This document shows, piece by piece, positions 23,442 to 37,699 of a stretch of DNA of 64,000 nucleotides (the first letter of the stretch is position 1; every line of letters begins with the position of its first letter). Source of the DNA: Sipunculus nudus (Eukaryota; Annelida; Sipuncula; Golfingiida; Sipunculidae); assembly GCA_026874595.1 (NCBI GenBank), contig CM049321.1:21236979-21300978 (forward strand), written 5' to 3'. Made by a program: the position numbers and the translations under genes. The notes under the pieces were generated by a model. That model was not told the origin of the DNA, did not search any database, and saw only the letters and a list, made by a program, of their open reading frames with translations.

Positions 23442-24540
23442 CTTTCGAAGTTTTCCCCGGTTTCTCGCCCTGGTGTAGGGGTCACTTGGTGTCAGCTTCT
23501 CCTGGGGATAGACCTCATCTAGGTAGTCATCACAAATGGCGGAGTCGTAGACGATTCGGTCGTTCTACTCAAGAACAGGCACTTTAGTCCAAGAGGGTTT
23601 CTTATTCTGGATTTTTGACTAAGTATACATTTACAGTTTCATATCTTAAATATAGAATACTTATGGCGTTTAAAATGTATACAAAGTACTCGCAGTTTTA
23701 TTTTTTACGTAAATGTGCACTAATAGGTTTCTTGTGTTATATGCACGTTTACTCATGGGTTTCATTTCTATACATACCAGTATTCATGGATTTCTAATCT
23801 AAAATATGCAAGTGCTTTTCCTGGGTTTAATTTTTTTGAAAATCAATTGCTCAGGAATTTTATATAAACGATATACAAGGTTTTATATCCAAAATAAAAT
23901 ATATAAATATGTGACCAATTTGTGAGTAAACACCCGACCCAGTGGTGTAACTTCTGTAAACCCTACCTCGTAAAACACAGTACTTCCGATAGAAGGATTT
24001 ACGGGGCTTACAAAGACTTTGTTTTGCCATAAGGCATAAAACTATCAGCCCAATGATAGAGGGGACGACGATAATTATACAAATACATTTCTTTATAAGT
24101 AGGGCCACACGCAAAAATTATAATGCTTCACGGGCTCTTGCGGTTTATCTTTCGATCCAGACACAAAAAGTGGACTTTAGTCAGATTGCCCAGAAAATAC
24201 AAAGGTTTAGTCGTTACCAAGAACCATTTGCTAATGAAATTCCCGACAAAAGAGATTCCATAGTACAATATTTTTTTTTGGTATGGCCAACATCGTCTTG
24301 GTGATGTCAGGTATATTGTGGACTTAACATATATGTTGGAAATGTATGAATTGCATAGTCATCGTGATTATTTAAATCTTAAGTGTTCCTCTGTGGCTGT
24401 CATACATAATACCGGTACCAATAATAAACATCTTACGGGATTCTTTTATGTCCCAGCACGATCCTGGTCCTTTGAGCGAAGGGGCAGAATCGCATGCTGA
24501 ACAGACGAAGTACATCCTTGTTCAGAGGTGAATGGGTCAC
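23442..24540 (-). pseudogene. GSTO pseudogene (exons 2 and 3 only)
   Basis: Two exon remnants on the minus strand. 24437-24540 encodes LNKDVLRLFSMRFCPFAQRT and keeps both splice sites and the active-site cysteine, but is two bases shorter near its 5' end, which breaks the phase expected from exon 1. 23442-23644 matches exon 3 (ETVNVYLVKNPE, NPLGL, IVYDSAICDDYLDEVYP, KLTPSDPY) but has in-frame stops (a TAA after NPE and a TAG in place of Lys73), frameshifts, the WFLA segment deleted, and a garbled 3' end (ARNRGKLRK). I found no exons 1, 4 or 5 in the flanks. It is more diverged from A and B than they are from each other, so it is an older duplicate. Confidence 0.9.
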
Positions 24541-25068
24541 CTGTGAAAACAATCAGTTTCAGTAAAAAGTACACATAAGGCCATATCAATTTATTGCTTT
24601 AAAGATTAATTTTTGTTTATCCAAATTTTTTCCTTTTTTTAATGAAGACAAGGTCCTTGATAATGTTGATAATTTGAGAAAAAAAAATATGAAAACTGGA
24701 ACTAAAATTTGTTTGAAACATATACAGCATTTCATGAACTGAAGCGCATTATTTTTTAGGCAGACTGGCAAAATTTCATGTATTATGTCTCGACACGTAA
24801 AGGGAAGAAGGAAAAATGAATAAAAAAAGACTCGCCCACTTCCATCTGTTCTTAGAGTCCAGTGAAGAATATCATTGTGTGTTTGGTCTAAAGCCTAGGT
24901 CTCACTTGCCACGTCCTTCTACGTCATCCTACCATTCAGATTCTGCAAGCCAGAACGTGGCAGTGTCGGGAAAGAACGTGATAAAATTGAAGATCGCGTG
25001 ATCGTGACGTTCTCCGCACGTTCCTTCAACAGTATTCCGCGTTCATCTACGGTGCTGCTACGGCACTG
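24541..25068. other. Spacer between GSTO pseudogene and duplication copy 2
   Basis: No gene. From about 24885 rightward the CTACG/ACGTTC-rich repeat seen at base 1 begins, so the duplicated unit or the repeat may start here. Confidence 0.45.
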
Positions 25069-26489
25069 TGGCATTATGACGGTCATAAACACGTTCTGCT
25101 ATGGTTAAACGTGGCTTTCCGTAGAAAAGGTAGATAGACCCTGCTCTTCCAAGTTCTCGCCACGTTCTTACTACTACGTTACTACTACTGCTTTATACGT
25201 TCGCCTACGGCGGTGTCACAGCAGCGTCACGGCAATTATGGTCATTTGCGTTTTCCTACGGTATCCTACGGCAATGGACCACGTCCTGGGATGACAAGAG
25301 GTTTTACCGTGGCCAAGCCCCTTGGGTTTGACATGCCAAATCAGTTGCATCCAGGGTGGCAAAAGGTGCACATTTCTGTGTCAGGGGTCACGTTCTGTCC
25401 TATTCGTTTGAACAGTTTGAGGGCATCGTGACCCCAGAACGACCAACAACTTTCAATCAGGTACCACTTAGATGGCCTATGGTAAAGTCTACGTCCTACT
25501 AAGTCCCACACAACCTTCAAGAACGTATTGACCCTTAGACAGAACGTTGTAAATAAGAGCGAGGATTCAGTTTCCTCCTGTAGTGTGGGGTTCATTAAGC
25601 TGTATTTCCATGTGCGTGTATTTGCGTATATATGCGGCAACTTGCAGACGTATGTCATTATACAGTGTATCTAGCAGGTTTTTCAATAGAATATGGTGAC
25701 GTCATGTTATACGTAATCTCTTAGTTCATGCAGACCGTGTTGGAGAAAATCACTCCATATATTGTCCGCCATTAATTCCGTACCAATATTACATGAATGA
25801 ACCCTGTGTTAATACCAACCCCCCCCCCCCCCCCCCCCGCATGGAAATCGGGACTTGTAACTGTTCACCAACTATTCCGTCTGACTCAATGCTTTTGGAT
25901 TGAAAGATAAGTTGTAAAGTTGGCGGAAGAAAACAGCACAGTACAATCAATCATTTTTTATTGAATTGACGAAGGGGTAATTCTGGCGTCACTTTACGAA
26001 ATTTTCTCATAACGCGGATAGGAAAAAACCTTTCATCATTTTGAAAAAGGATTGTCATTTAATCCATTGTTATTTGTTCACAGCTGTGATAATTCTTTCT
26101 AAAAATCAACACTGAAAAATAACACTGTAAATTCACTACAGACTGTTTCAAGGGATGCGACCCAATCCTCAGGTGCATATTGTAAGAATGAAGCTAACGG
26201 CATGGTTTGAAAAGCCGAGACTTTATGAGATTATGATATAATGCTTTGTGCGTATCGGGGAGAGCATTTGAAAGACTGACACTGATCCTATTGTCCTAAG
26301 GGGCACAATAGAATTAGTCGGGGTACACGTGCAATGCTGGAACATAACATTGGAAAGAGGTTTGTTGTTGTTTATTTATTTTATTATTTTTTACACAGAT
26401 AAATTTATCAGGATGCCCATTCAGCATAGTAAGCTGATTTTTAATAGGGTCCTGAGTACAGTGAACATTTTAGTCTTATACACATATGG

Positions 26490-26548
<59 letters not shown>

Positions 26549-26913
26549 ACCAAAATTAATCCGCTGCTTAACATTCTTAGATATTTTTAGTATTTGTTGC
26601 ATACTTATGCTTTAAAATCAACCCAAGAAAAACAGTAAAGACAGCGTCATTTAATGTATATTATTAAAATATACAAATGTGACTCTCATTGTCTATTAAC
26701 TACTCTGTCATCAGCTAAACATAATACAGGAATATTCCTTTAAATTCCAAATTTTGCCACAAGATGTCAGGACGACTAGATGTTTATTTCTTTTACTCTA
26801 CTGAAAAGTCTGCAAATGAAAGGGCATGTTTTTACCCATGTCACTGCAGTGTAAATGTGTAAAATGTGTGGAGGTAGATTTTTGTCAGGGAGAAGAAAGA
26901 AATATTAAATTTT
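25069..26913. other. No gene seen; left part of copy 2
   Basis: Matches 1-961 and 2513-3389 with the 1.55 kb segment missing. It holds a C-tract at 25817-25838 and an (AT)n array at 26493-26544. Confidence 0.5.
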
Positions 26914-27593
26914 TTGGTAAAAGTACAGTAAAGGAGACCTCACCTCGCGGCACTGTGAGGGATATTTTTCGCATATATTCCGCACAGGGGAAGGCACGGC
27001 CGCTGCCACCATCCCGGGGCAGCGTAACTGTACTCGACTGACGTCCGTGGGCGTCTAATACCGGTAAATATCCTCTGCGTGTATTTTAATAGCGGAAAAA
27101 AAACACGGCTCTTGGACTTACTTATCACTGCCGACACTGCTTTGCATATGAAACTGCCCTTAGCACCAGTGTTAAGTCTGCTCTGATTGGTCGGCGAGGC
27201 CGGCTTTGTTTACAACAGGGGATAGGACAGTATTGTTTCCCCTTTTCCTTGTTTATCTGAGCGTGACGTCGGCCGGTGTCCAGGCCGCGAAAATTATTCA
27301 ACACCCCGGTCCCCCAGGAATGAGGTCCTTGACCAATCAGAGTCGCCGTCACGTGTCGTTCACGGCTGACGTCAACAATGACGGACGGGTGAACGATTTA
27401 CTTTGGAGGGGCCGGCTTATGTTTTTTTCGAATCGCCCGCCCCGGCGCCCGCCTCTCGTATAACCCGCTTCCGCGAAAAGACGCTCGGGACCCGACTCCC
27501 GTCCGCGGGGCAAAAAAAAAAAAAAAAAAATAGGGCCGGCCACCCTCTCCAATCACGTTTGAGGTGAGGTCTCCAATACTGCACTTTTACCAA
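26914..27593. mobile_element. CpG-rich element with terminal inverted repeats (copy 2)
   Basis: Counterpart of 3390-4062, with the CREs, CACGTG and both CCAAT boxes conserved. The A-tract near its right end is longer than in copy 1. Confidence 0.65.
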
Positions 27594-27700
27594 TTTTCTT
27601 CAATTAAAAAGTATTTGCATTCTATTTAAAAAAATATTTCCGTCAAAACACATTGTGTTTATACTTTTATCTATCAAAATCCGATTTCTTTTTTCAAACA

Positions 27701-27706
27701 TTTATT
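27701..27706 (-). terminator. Candidate poly(A) signal of GSTO-B
   Basis: AATAAA on the gene strand, at the position equivalent to 4171-4176 in copy A. Confidence 0.4.
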
Positions 27707-27945
27707 TCCATTAAAAGCCATTTTCGTTCCATTAAAACCATTTCTTTCTATTGCATGCATCCAGCATATTTAACGTGTGGTTCTGACACGATGTCTGACG
27801 GACACTTTGTACCACTGCAATATGAGAAGATTTTTATCGGGTCTAGTTAAAGAATATTTTAGACACGTTGTAATAGTCTTTCACAACCTAAAGTCCTAAT
27901 CATTCTTTCCACTTTGAGAATACTTTAACTGTCTGTAATTATCTG

Positions 27946-28184
27946 TCATAAGCCGAAGTCGTAATCGGGTTTTCCACTTTGAGAAGACTTTACATATCTC
28001 CAATGTTCTGTATCATTAAATGCAGTTGCTTTGACGGCTGGTTCCGGCCACATGTGTTCTCTGTATGCGTAGAGTTTGGGGAAACGACCTTTGGGAAGAA
28101 CATCTTCTCCAACCATCAAGCTGAGCATTCCAAATCGCTCAATCCATGGCCAGATGATAAAATCAATCATCGCTACATCTTTTC
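27946..28184 (-). CDS. GSTO: GSTO-B coding exon 5 (terminal)
   Basis: Terminal exon with MIDFIIWPWIER and the C-terminus DYDFGL, stop TGA. It carries Phe164, Val184, His199 and Pro202 in place of Tyr, Leu, Arg and Gln of copy A. Confidence 0.95.
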
Positions 28185-28286
28185 CTGAAAATTAACAAAT
28201 AATAATAATTTGTATACTTATATAGGCTTTTACGTATATATTATTATTTTAAATTAATATCAGCTATTTATTGCATTGTATAATGT

Positions 28287-28318
<32 letters not shown>

Positions 28319-31300
28319 TATATAGAGAGGTAAGTGTAACCAATAAATGCCATGCTTGTTCATGTTATAGCGAAATGGATCATGAACACAGAAAAACCGG
28401 CAGTGAACCGACCATTTTCTGTATACTTATTTGTATGCGTGTGTGTGTGTGTGTTAAACCGCACAAAAACATATGTTATTAGCCATGAACTTATGTGGAA
28501 TATTGCGTGGCTGTTCTTTTTTTTTTAATTTGATATGTGTTTTATGTCAAAGTACGTTTAAACCTATATCAGACAGTAACAAATGACAGTTGACACAATA
28601 TAATTGATTAAATGTTAACCTTTATATGTCTGATATTGTAAATTATTCTTCCACATGTACACCAAACATCTTAAACATTCAGTTTGCATCACATGACCAA
28701 AGATTAGTATAAATAAATGGGAACACAGTATTTATGTTATGCAACAAACAGTTCAGGTTATTTGAACATCAGTTATGAAGAGTTTTATTTTAATTACTAT
28801 CTGATAAATGTTTGAAGAAATGGAAGAATGTTTGATTTAGAAAATAAATTTATGTTTCTAGGCTATGAATAAACTGAATTCTCTGTTGAGATGTCTTTCT
28901 ATATCAATTCTTATAATGCAAAGAAAATCTTCAAACTCACCACCAAAAAAGTCGTCATCTAAAATGATTTCAATTGGATCCAGATACTTCATTAGGACAT
29001 CCTTTGCCTCAGCCTTGTCCTGGGCACGGTATATCCCATAATAGGCAGATATTACCTAACAATATATACAAGCTTTACCATAAAATGTCTAATGTCGTAT
29101 AAAATGTGCAGTAGCAATGAATAAAATAGTTGAATATATGACAGCATAGGTATTCGAGCATTTATGTGATATCACATGCATTCGGTGAATTAAATGTGGC
29201 ATCATATGTACTTTCTGACCAAGAATAGAATAGACATATAATTTCCTAACGGAATAAGTCATCATATATACTTTCGCAATGACATATGACATTATAGGTA
29301 ATTCCTGAAAAGAATATGAATGGCATATTTCTCTGTATGAAATATGATATCATATGTAAGTAAACAGTAGGATAAAGCATTATAGTACTATTCAGAAAGG
29401 GATGTGACATTATATGGACTTACCAAATAGAAAATGCTACCTAACGTACTCTCTGAAAGGGATATGGACCTGTCATGTACTGTCTGAACAGGATTGATTT
29501 TTTTGTACTCTCTGAAGTGGATATAACGTCCTACGCAATCCCAGAATGGGTTATGTCACCATACGTATTTAATGTACATATGGTGTCATAACATAGCCCA
29601 GAATGAAATCGATAAGCCTCACGGCGCGTGACTTACTCAACTGACTTAATATTTATTAAAAAATTCTGTGTCATTGCATGGATGCTACGCGATACTGATT
29701 CAATTACCTTGTTGAAGTGTTCCCCGATCATCCTGTGTCGAGCCTTGGTATAGGGGTCACTGGGTGTAAGCTTCTTCTGGGGGTAGACCTCATCCAGGTA
29801 GTCATCACAAATGGCGGAGTCGTAGATGATAAGGTCGTTCTTCTCTATGGTAGGCACAAGACCAAGAGGATTTCTAGCAAGGAACCAATCTGGTTTCTGC
29901 TTCAGGTGAATATTGACAGTTTCATGGCTGAAAAAATATAGGTTATTTAAAAGAATGGCTTTCATCTGTAGGTTAAGAGATTTAACGTTTTCGCATATCA
30001 GCCTTTTCCACGAACATCCGAAGTCACTTTCATTTCGCATCTCTTATACAAATTTTCATTTAACAGACTAAATGATAAATGAAAAAAAAATATATAGAAA
30101 TTGCACAATCAACATGAAAAACAATGTGTCCTCTAAGGTAATGGCATCTTTCATTCAATTTTAAAGTATTCTCCACAAATGCCTGTTCCAATAACAGCCA
30201 GAGTTATAATCTAAAGAACTTCCTATTCACGGGATAACACTGTCGTTAGACAAGTTCTGCTCTTTGATGACTTCAAAATAGATGACAATTCAAGCAAGGA
30301 AATCTTTGAAGCAATGACAATTTTTATTGAAAATTCAGACAGATATTTAACTTTAAAAATATCATTTTTGACAAACTCATCCCACATCCACCAACACTCT
30401 CTCTCCTCTCAACTAGCACCTTGCAATCTCCTAATCACTAGCATTCTATTTAACACGGTCTTTATGTTTTCCACACCTGTCTATATTTTAAAGTCATTAA
30501 CATGATAAAAGTGTACCCCTTTTTTCATCGGAAAATGATCATCTTGGAAATCAGGAGCAAGCTTCATAAGCTTTAAGTAGCTTGCGTTCAATCCAAAGAT
30601 GCAGGTTTATCTAAATATGCAAAAGAAGGATACCACTTCAGGAATAGAAAAAAATGGAAAAACTTACATTCCCCAAGGGAATGCTGTGTACTGAAGTAGC
30701 AATACCCATTCAAAAGTAACATTCCCTCATAAAAAAGTGGTTATCATTGGTCAAATGAATAACACAGGTTTGTCCTTTAATTAAAGAGCTTTTCTTAACC
30801 TTTCTGATACAGTTCTTTATGGTCCTGCATAACAACATCTATTCATTATTACATTTCTTAAATCTATTAATTGGACAGAGAAACAATGACGAATTTTTGT
30901 ATAAAAGGCACCCCATGACCTATTAAGCGTTGCTATAGGTCACTTTAATTGTTTGAATGAATTTGTTACTAAAGGCCCTGTCATGGAAAGCCGACTCCCA
31001 AGCTTTTTCTAAACAACTGAAGGGAGCCCTTAGTCTCATGATCAACATTATACATCAATGTACAAATTGCAAAATGCCAACATATACAATCATGTTTGTT
31101 GCTTATTGAGGAATCACTTTTCATCTGGTGCCATTCAAAGTGCCAAATCAGTATTGAAACTTACTGCTGTTACGGACAACTGAATTTACGAAACAAAGAC
31201 ATAGCATTATCATTTATGCACGGTCGATAATGTTAAAAAAGATATGCTACTTAGACAGTCGGCCGTGCCAGTGTACTCTGGTCTGTTCAGCTGTGTGGCT

Positions 31301-31562
31301 ATATTAAAAAATGTAACATTTCCGTGTCATTTTAGCGTAAGCAAAGCCGTGGTACGATGTCATTCGTCAGTCGAGAAAAATTGCGGCCGGCGCTACCTTA
31401 TCATAACTGTTACCCAGACATCTCCATTTCCTTAAAAAAATTGAACGCATTATTAAAACGGAAAGGTTTTGTGTGTACATCTGATTCCTGAAATTTTCGT
31501 TTTACATAGCCGTGGAAACGATGTCAGTTCGACCGGGAAAATCTGCTGCCAGTGGCGGCGGT

Positions 31563-31621
<59 letters not shown>

Positions 31622-32515
31622 ATACCTATTCGAACAGTATCAAATGATTAAATTTTAGGTCTATCGGGCCGAGATAATCTAAAACAGCCGATAATTAAGA
31701 AGTTCAGTTCTTCCGAGTTGTGACATTTTCGAATGAGATTTACTGCAATAGTGAGTAGTTCAGTCCCGAGAAACAACACACTTTCATCAATATGTATTCC
31801 CAGGCTCGAGCTTATTTAAATACAGGGCTTCAGCGATGTCACGTGGCCCTTTGGCACAAATATCATGAGGAAATTCCTATTCAAATTAAAGCAAGTGACA
31901 CGTAGAGTCCAGAAAAGTAATTTGGAAATTAAAAAAAATTAGCAATTTTCGATTGGCTGTTCCATCATGAGAAGGTGCGTCAATACAGGCATGCATATTG
32001 ATTCCGATTGTTCGAGATCTCACCTAAGTTACTCGGAGCGAAATAATCATCTAATCGTTCTAGCGTATTCTGAAATAATATATCTTAATGAACGCGTCAA
32101 AATCATACTCTGTGCACGGAATGGAATGAAAAAGCAGGTGCCGTAACGGGCATTGTCGTTTTCATGCCGGGGTTTTCACTGATCGAAATAGTCGCAGGGC
32201 TGAATATGAATAAAGGTCAGCCACATATGGCATTTTTGGGTCACTGCGTTCAACCAATGGGGCTGGCAGTATAATGATTGCGAGGGAGGGCGCACTCGTT
32301 TGACAGTGAATGTGGGTGCAAGAGCACCTTTGTGAATTAGTATTAAACGATTCTGGCTTTACGAGTTCACTGCCAAATTAAAAAAAAATGTCCATTTCAC
32401 GCGACTTAGTGAAAAAGTATTTCACATGTTATTTTCAGGTTACCTATATCTCATAAATGTAAAATAAAATCAGGTTGCGCCACCAGTCTTCAGGAATTGA
32501 TGAAACACTCCATGA

Positions 32516-32576
<61 letters not shown>

Positions 32577-35500
32577 GGAATGAAGCATGGCAAGCAATAC
32601 ATAAGTGATTAAGATACTGGAGCTTTTGAAGTAAATTCTTAATTATTCGGAGGGACACTGTCGAGCCCTATAGCTCAAAGGAAAAAGGTCACAGTGACCT
32701 AATTTTAGGTTTCAAATAAGATTTTTTATGGACCTCTATTGGTTTAACTTAAGATTCTAAACAAAATGGATACAATTTGTGCCGAATCTGACTGACTGAG
32801 TGCTCAAAATCATGCTCAAAATAGAGGCCGCCATGACCTAATTTCATGTTTCAAAGAAGACCGTTCAGTCAGCTGAGCTAAAAAGCGGATGTCACAAATA
32901 GCATATATATATTATTGGTTAATTGATAGTATACATCATCTATTGATATTTCTCTCTATTTTATGCAAATGAAATAATAACAATACTGACGGGATTTCTT
33001 TATGTGCCAGCACCATCCGGGTCCTCTGGGCGTAAGGACAAAAACGCATGCTGTAGATCCTCCAAACATCCTTCTTAAGAGGAGGGAATTCGGTGCCTAA
33101 ATAACATAAAATATGATAAATAAATTAACAAATAGTGTCTCCTTGTCCTGTTTTACATATGGAGAAGGTGGAATAAATACGGTAAGAATAAGCGAAGCAA
33201 AGATCGGGTTAAATACAAAACCATTGGTGATGAGAACAGCTAATGAATTGAGATATTGAGAGATAAAGCTTCTATAGAAAACAGATTTGCTTGTAATATT
33301 AAACTGCTTAGTTCAGTACAAGTTCGAGCGTAGGGCCTATCAGAGTCCTACTTAATCAGCATATAATCAACCCACTTTCAGTGAACATTCAAAATCAGAA
33401 AAGCTTATGTAGTTATTTGTAGATTTAAAATAATGAAAAATATTATAAGATAATTTTAAGCATTTAGTTTAATCATTTGGGCAGCTTTGGGAAGTCAAAA
33501 TACGGACCAAACATTCATCATGAATACTCAAAGTGGGAAGTTGTCGAAACATCGCCAGATATAATCTCTAGATATGTAACGTTAACATAAACACAGAGGC
33601 GGGCACATTGCCAAAGCCATAGATTTCAACGGTCGTTTCGTGTTATCATTTCAAAGTAAACCACGGGATTAGGACTTAATACGAGCGAAGATGTGATTAT
33701 TTAGCTCCAAGTGTTGGATTATTGTATATATAAAGACCTAGTCATTACTTGTAACATCTTGTTTTTATTCCACCCTTGGTACTACAGTTTCGCATGTAGC
33801 CCACACGACCATCATGCATCCTGGTACCAGAGCATAAATGTAGATGTTGCCCGGGTACGGTGAGTGGCCATTATATTTTCGTCTGACCTTTGACCCCTCT
33901 ACACGCCAGCTCATAAACACTTTAGTGCTATACTACAACATGTATAATAATGCTTCATTGTTGCAGTACACTGAAGATCAGATTCCACGTATTACAGGGG
34001 CGGATCCATGATCTATGAAAATGGAGGGTCTAACCAAGGAGGATTAATGATAAACCTAAAAAAATGGTCCCAAGGTCCGGAAATTCGACACCATAGGTCG
34101 CTGCCTCTCAACAAGGAAGGGTGTGTGTGTGGGGGGGGGGGGGCAGAGGTACCCTTTTGCCCTTGTCTGTCCCAATGGCAAAATAGCCTGATAACTGCTT
34201 TAAAACGCATATAACAGTACATCCGTTTATTATGACAATAATTTGAAGTATTGAAGCTTTTCAATTCTAATGTCTTATTGTTTATTCTTCCATTTAAGTG
34301 TTGTAAGAGTTATCATGTAGGTAGAGGCATATTGACCTAAGTATGAGGGTAATTAACCTTAAGTATGCCTGACGGCAACTCTTTCATTCTCTTGGGGACT
34401 ACTGTTAAATACTTTGTCAGATTTTATATTAGTCATCATGCCCCTATGTGATAGTAGGATGGAGCCTTTATGAGTAAAATTCTTTTAAAAATGTTAATCA
34501 ATCATACATGGTAAAACATAAGCAGTGTAAGTTCAAGAGATTAAAATATTATAGTTCTTACACATATATAGTTCTTGAATATTCAATACAGAAATAGAGT
34601 ACATAGTATACTAAAACGTTTCGAGTGGTGAAAAAAAACTCCACAAAAGATTTCATGATCACGTAGGTTCGATAAATGTTTTTTCCAGCGCACTTCTGTG
34701 TCTTTTCTTATCGATGGTCTGGACCAGATAGCGTGCGAGTAAAAGTCAGTTACGTAAATCCTATTTGGATGCAAGTGCTTATAGATATGTCACCCATGTA
34801 ATGTTTTGAAAACAATTTATAGACTCTGCACTGCACTGCACTGCATAATGGGAGTCTGGAGGCCATCCCCCGATAATTCTGGTAAATTTAGAAGGCAGTG
34901 AGTTTCATCTCTCGGCTTTTAATGCAGTATCAAACTGAAAAACTTTACCAGTAGCCAGTTTTAGGCCAATATAAAACAAGGGACCCATGGGTCACGGAGC
35001 TCAGCTGAACTTTGTAAAATTTTAGCAATTGCAGAATTTACTTATTCCTTCTTTCTTTTAAATATTAGCATTTGAAAAGCTAAGAGGAAATGGCCCTGCT
35101 GTGTGGTAAAAAGAAACACAGTGGAGCACCGTTCTTCCTAAAATCTCGGAGACAAAGGTTTTGTTCGGAATAACAAACTTTAAGATGAACGGTCATGTGT
35201 AAAATAACATCTAGGCATCGATGTCAACAGCCCGATATTACTTCTATGAATAGTTGCAACGTGTAACGGACTTCGGCTAGCTTTCAGAGTTATCAAAAAG
35301 GAACCAGAACGGAATAATAAGTGATAAATACTTGTTTACTTATATAGAATGAACAAATCAAACGTTCATATAAGTGATTATTAATATTATATTTTCAACT
35401 ACTTTATTAAGATTATTTGTCATTGAAGTACATGGACCAGTTATTCCCCCGCAGAACGTGTGGATATCCGCCTTGAGAGTTTAACCGCCTCTGTACCCCC

Positions 35501-37635
35501 CCCCCCCCCCCTATGTGCGAACAGTTAAACCAACTTGTCATCAGACGCCGTGCCCATCGTCTTTCGTCTCTTGGAAACCTGCGTGTCATCCATCAGGCCC
35601 TTGAAGTCCCTTAGCTGGTGACGACTGTACTTGGTGTATCTTATGGTTTATCTGCCTACATTATACTCTCTTACCAACTGCGATTCGGTCAAGTGTCTCC
35701 AAGATACTTGAGAAATAAAACGCTTGTCTTCAACTGATAGGACTTGTCGCATAAAAATTGAGTGCAGCGATCAGTGTTTTCGTGGTAAAACTTAGCAGAA
35801 TTGTGAATTAACGTGCGTGTCATGATAAAGCTTCTATAGAAATCAGAGTCCTACTTAATCAGCACATAATCTACCCGCTTTCATCGCCTGATGGTTTACC
35901 GGTGTGAATAACCCGACAAGATACGACAAAAAATGTAAATTAGGTGACGTTATACTCTTCCGATGCAATATGTATTATTTTTCATATGACCAAATTTTCA
36001 TTTGTAAACATTTCGGATAAACGATCATAATTTCGGTTCTCATATTTCAATTACGGATAAACGGGGTTCGGATGATAATGATGGGAATAACATCACCTCT
36101 GTACCTCTGTATATATTTTCTTTATTTCATAAATGTTATTCAGTTGCAATAAAACTCTTGCCCCGAGTGATCAGATGGAAGGACTCAATAGCTGGAGGCG
36201 GGGGGGGGGGGGGGGGGGGGGAGGGAGTTTTAACACCTTATATAATATACACTAAATAAAAATAATTCAACAGTGCTGAGGCAGGAAAATCATGAACGAA
36301 TGTTTGCATTAGACCCTTATTTTTTTATTTCATTTTTTTTTTTTTCAAGTTTATAAATTTTACTATATATTTACAGTATAGCATATATATTTGAATATTT
36401 AAATTGATCCACAATTTTAAATTGCATCAGAATCTAATTTTATAAAACATATATTTGAATTTGCAAAACAATACAAATCGAAAACAACATTTGATTCACA
36501 GTTCTAAATTGCACCTTTATTTATCCATTAATTGTCTCATATGTTACCAAATTATGCCTACCGATGGGTTTTATTTTTTTTTAATTAAATTATTTAAATG
36601 GAAATAATTCTCTTTAAAATGTTACATTACCACAAATTAACATGGCATCTTCTGGATTACTCAAGATGTTTTGTACATTTAAGTGGAATCAGCTTTACAA
36701 TGAACGAGATACAGTTTGACCAATAGCAATAATTGCAATACACTTGATGGAGGGGGAAGGGAAGGGGACATAAGAATAATTGTACATCTATGACAGCAGG
36801 GGTGCTGTCCCAGTGTAGCATCAAACATAAGGTTACCCAGGCATGGCTGAAGTAATTAGAAGTGGGTGGCCTGCAGATGCAAAAGGATACAATAGAGCCT
36901 CTGAAAAAAAAGCTTCAATAACTAGCCTAATTTTGAGCCTTTTTTAAATTTCAGAATTTAACAGATAAATTAAATATGTGTATCTGCTGTGAAAATGAAA
37001 TCAAATGTATCTACAGGAACAAGACGAGCCATGATCAAAGTAGGGAACAATTTAAGGTACTGATTTTATGTTAATGCTAATAACTTAAAAAATACAAAAT
37101 TCATATTTAATTTTGGGTAAACAATTGAATCTTGATTAAATAAATTTATATATACCTAAAAAAAGTCTCCAGCCCCAACACTTATCATGTAAAGTGAGTA
37201 AATATATTTCCTGATTTTTTAACATTACAATTGCATTATAACTTGGACCTATAACTTTTAAACATTACGTATTACCGACCTATTTTCTGCCGTGTTCATG
37301 GAAACTATATAGGGAAATATGTATGGTAAATATAAAGAAAAGCAGATCAGTGCTGAAGTGTGATAATAGGTTTCCCATGAAAATTTGAGGTTTTCCCTTA
37401 ATATTTAAAAGGAACCCAGTCGCAGTGACCCAGTTTTTGGTTTGGTAGGAGATCTTGGAGATATATAAAAGTATGCAAATTTTGGATTCGTAGGTATAAC
37501 GGTTTCAAAACGAGCCAGTCTAAGGGACGGTCAGACGGACGGACGACGGACAATGGACCGCGACTAAAGCACAGACGACTTATAGTCAGATGAGCTATAA
37601 ATGTAATACCGGTTATTCAGGATTGAAATAAAGGA

Positions 37636-37699
<64 letters not shown>

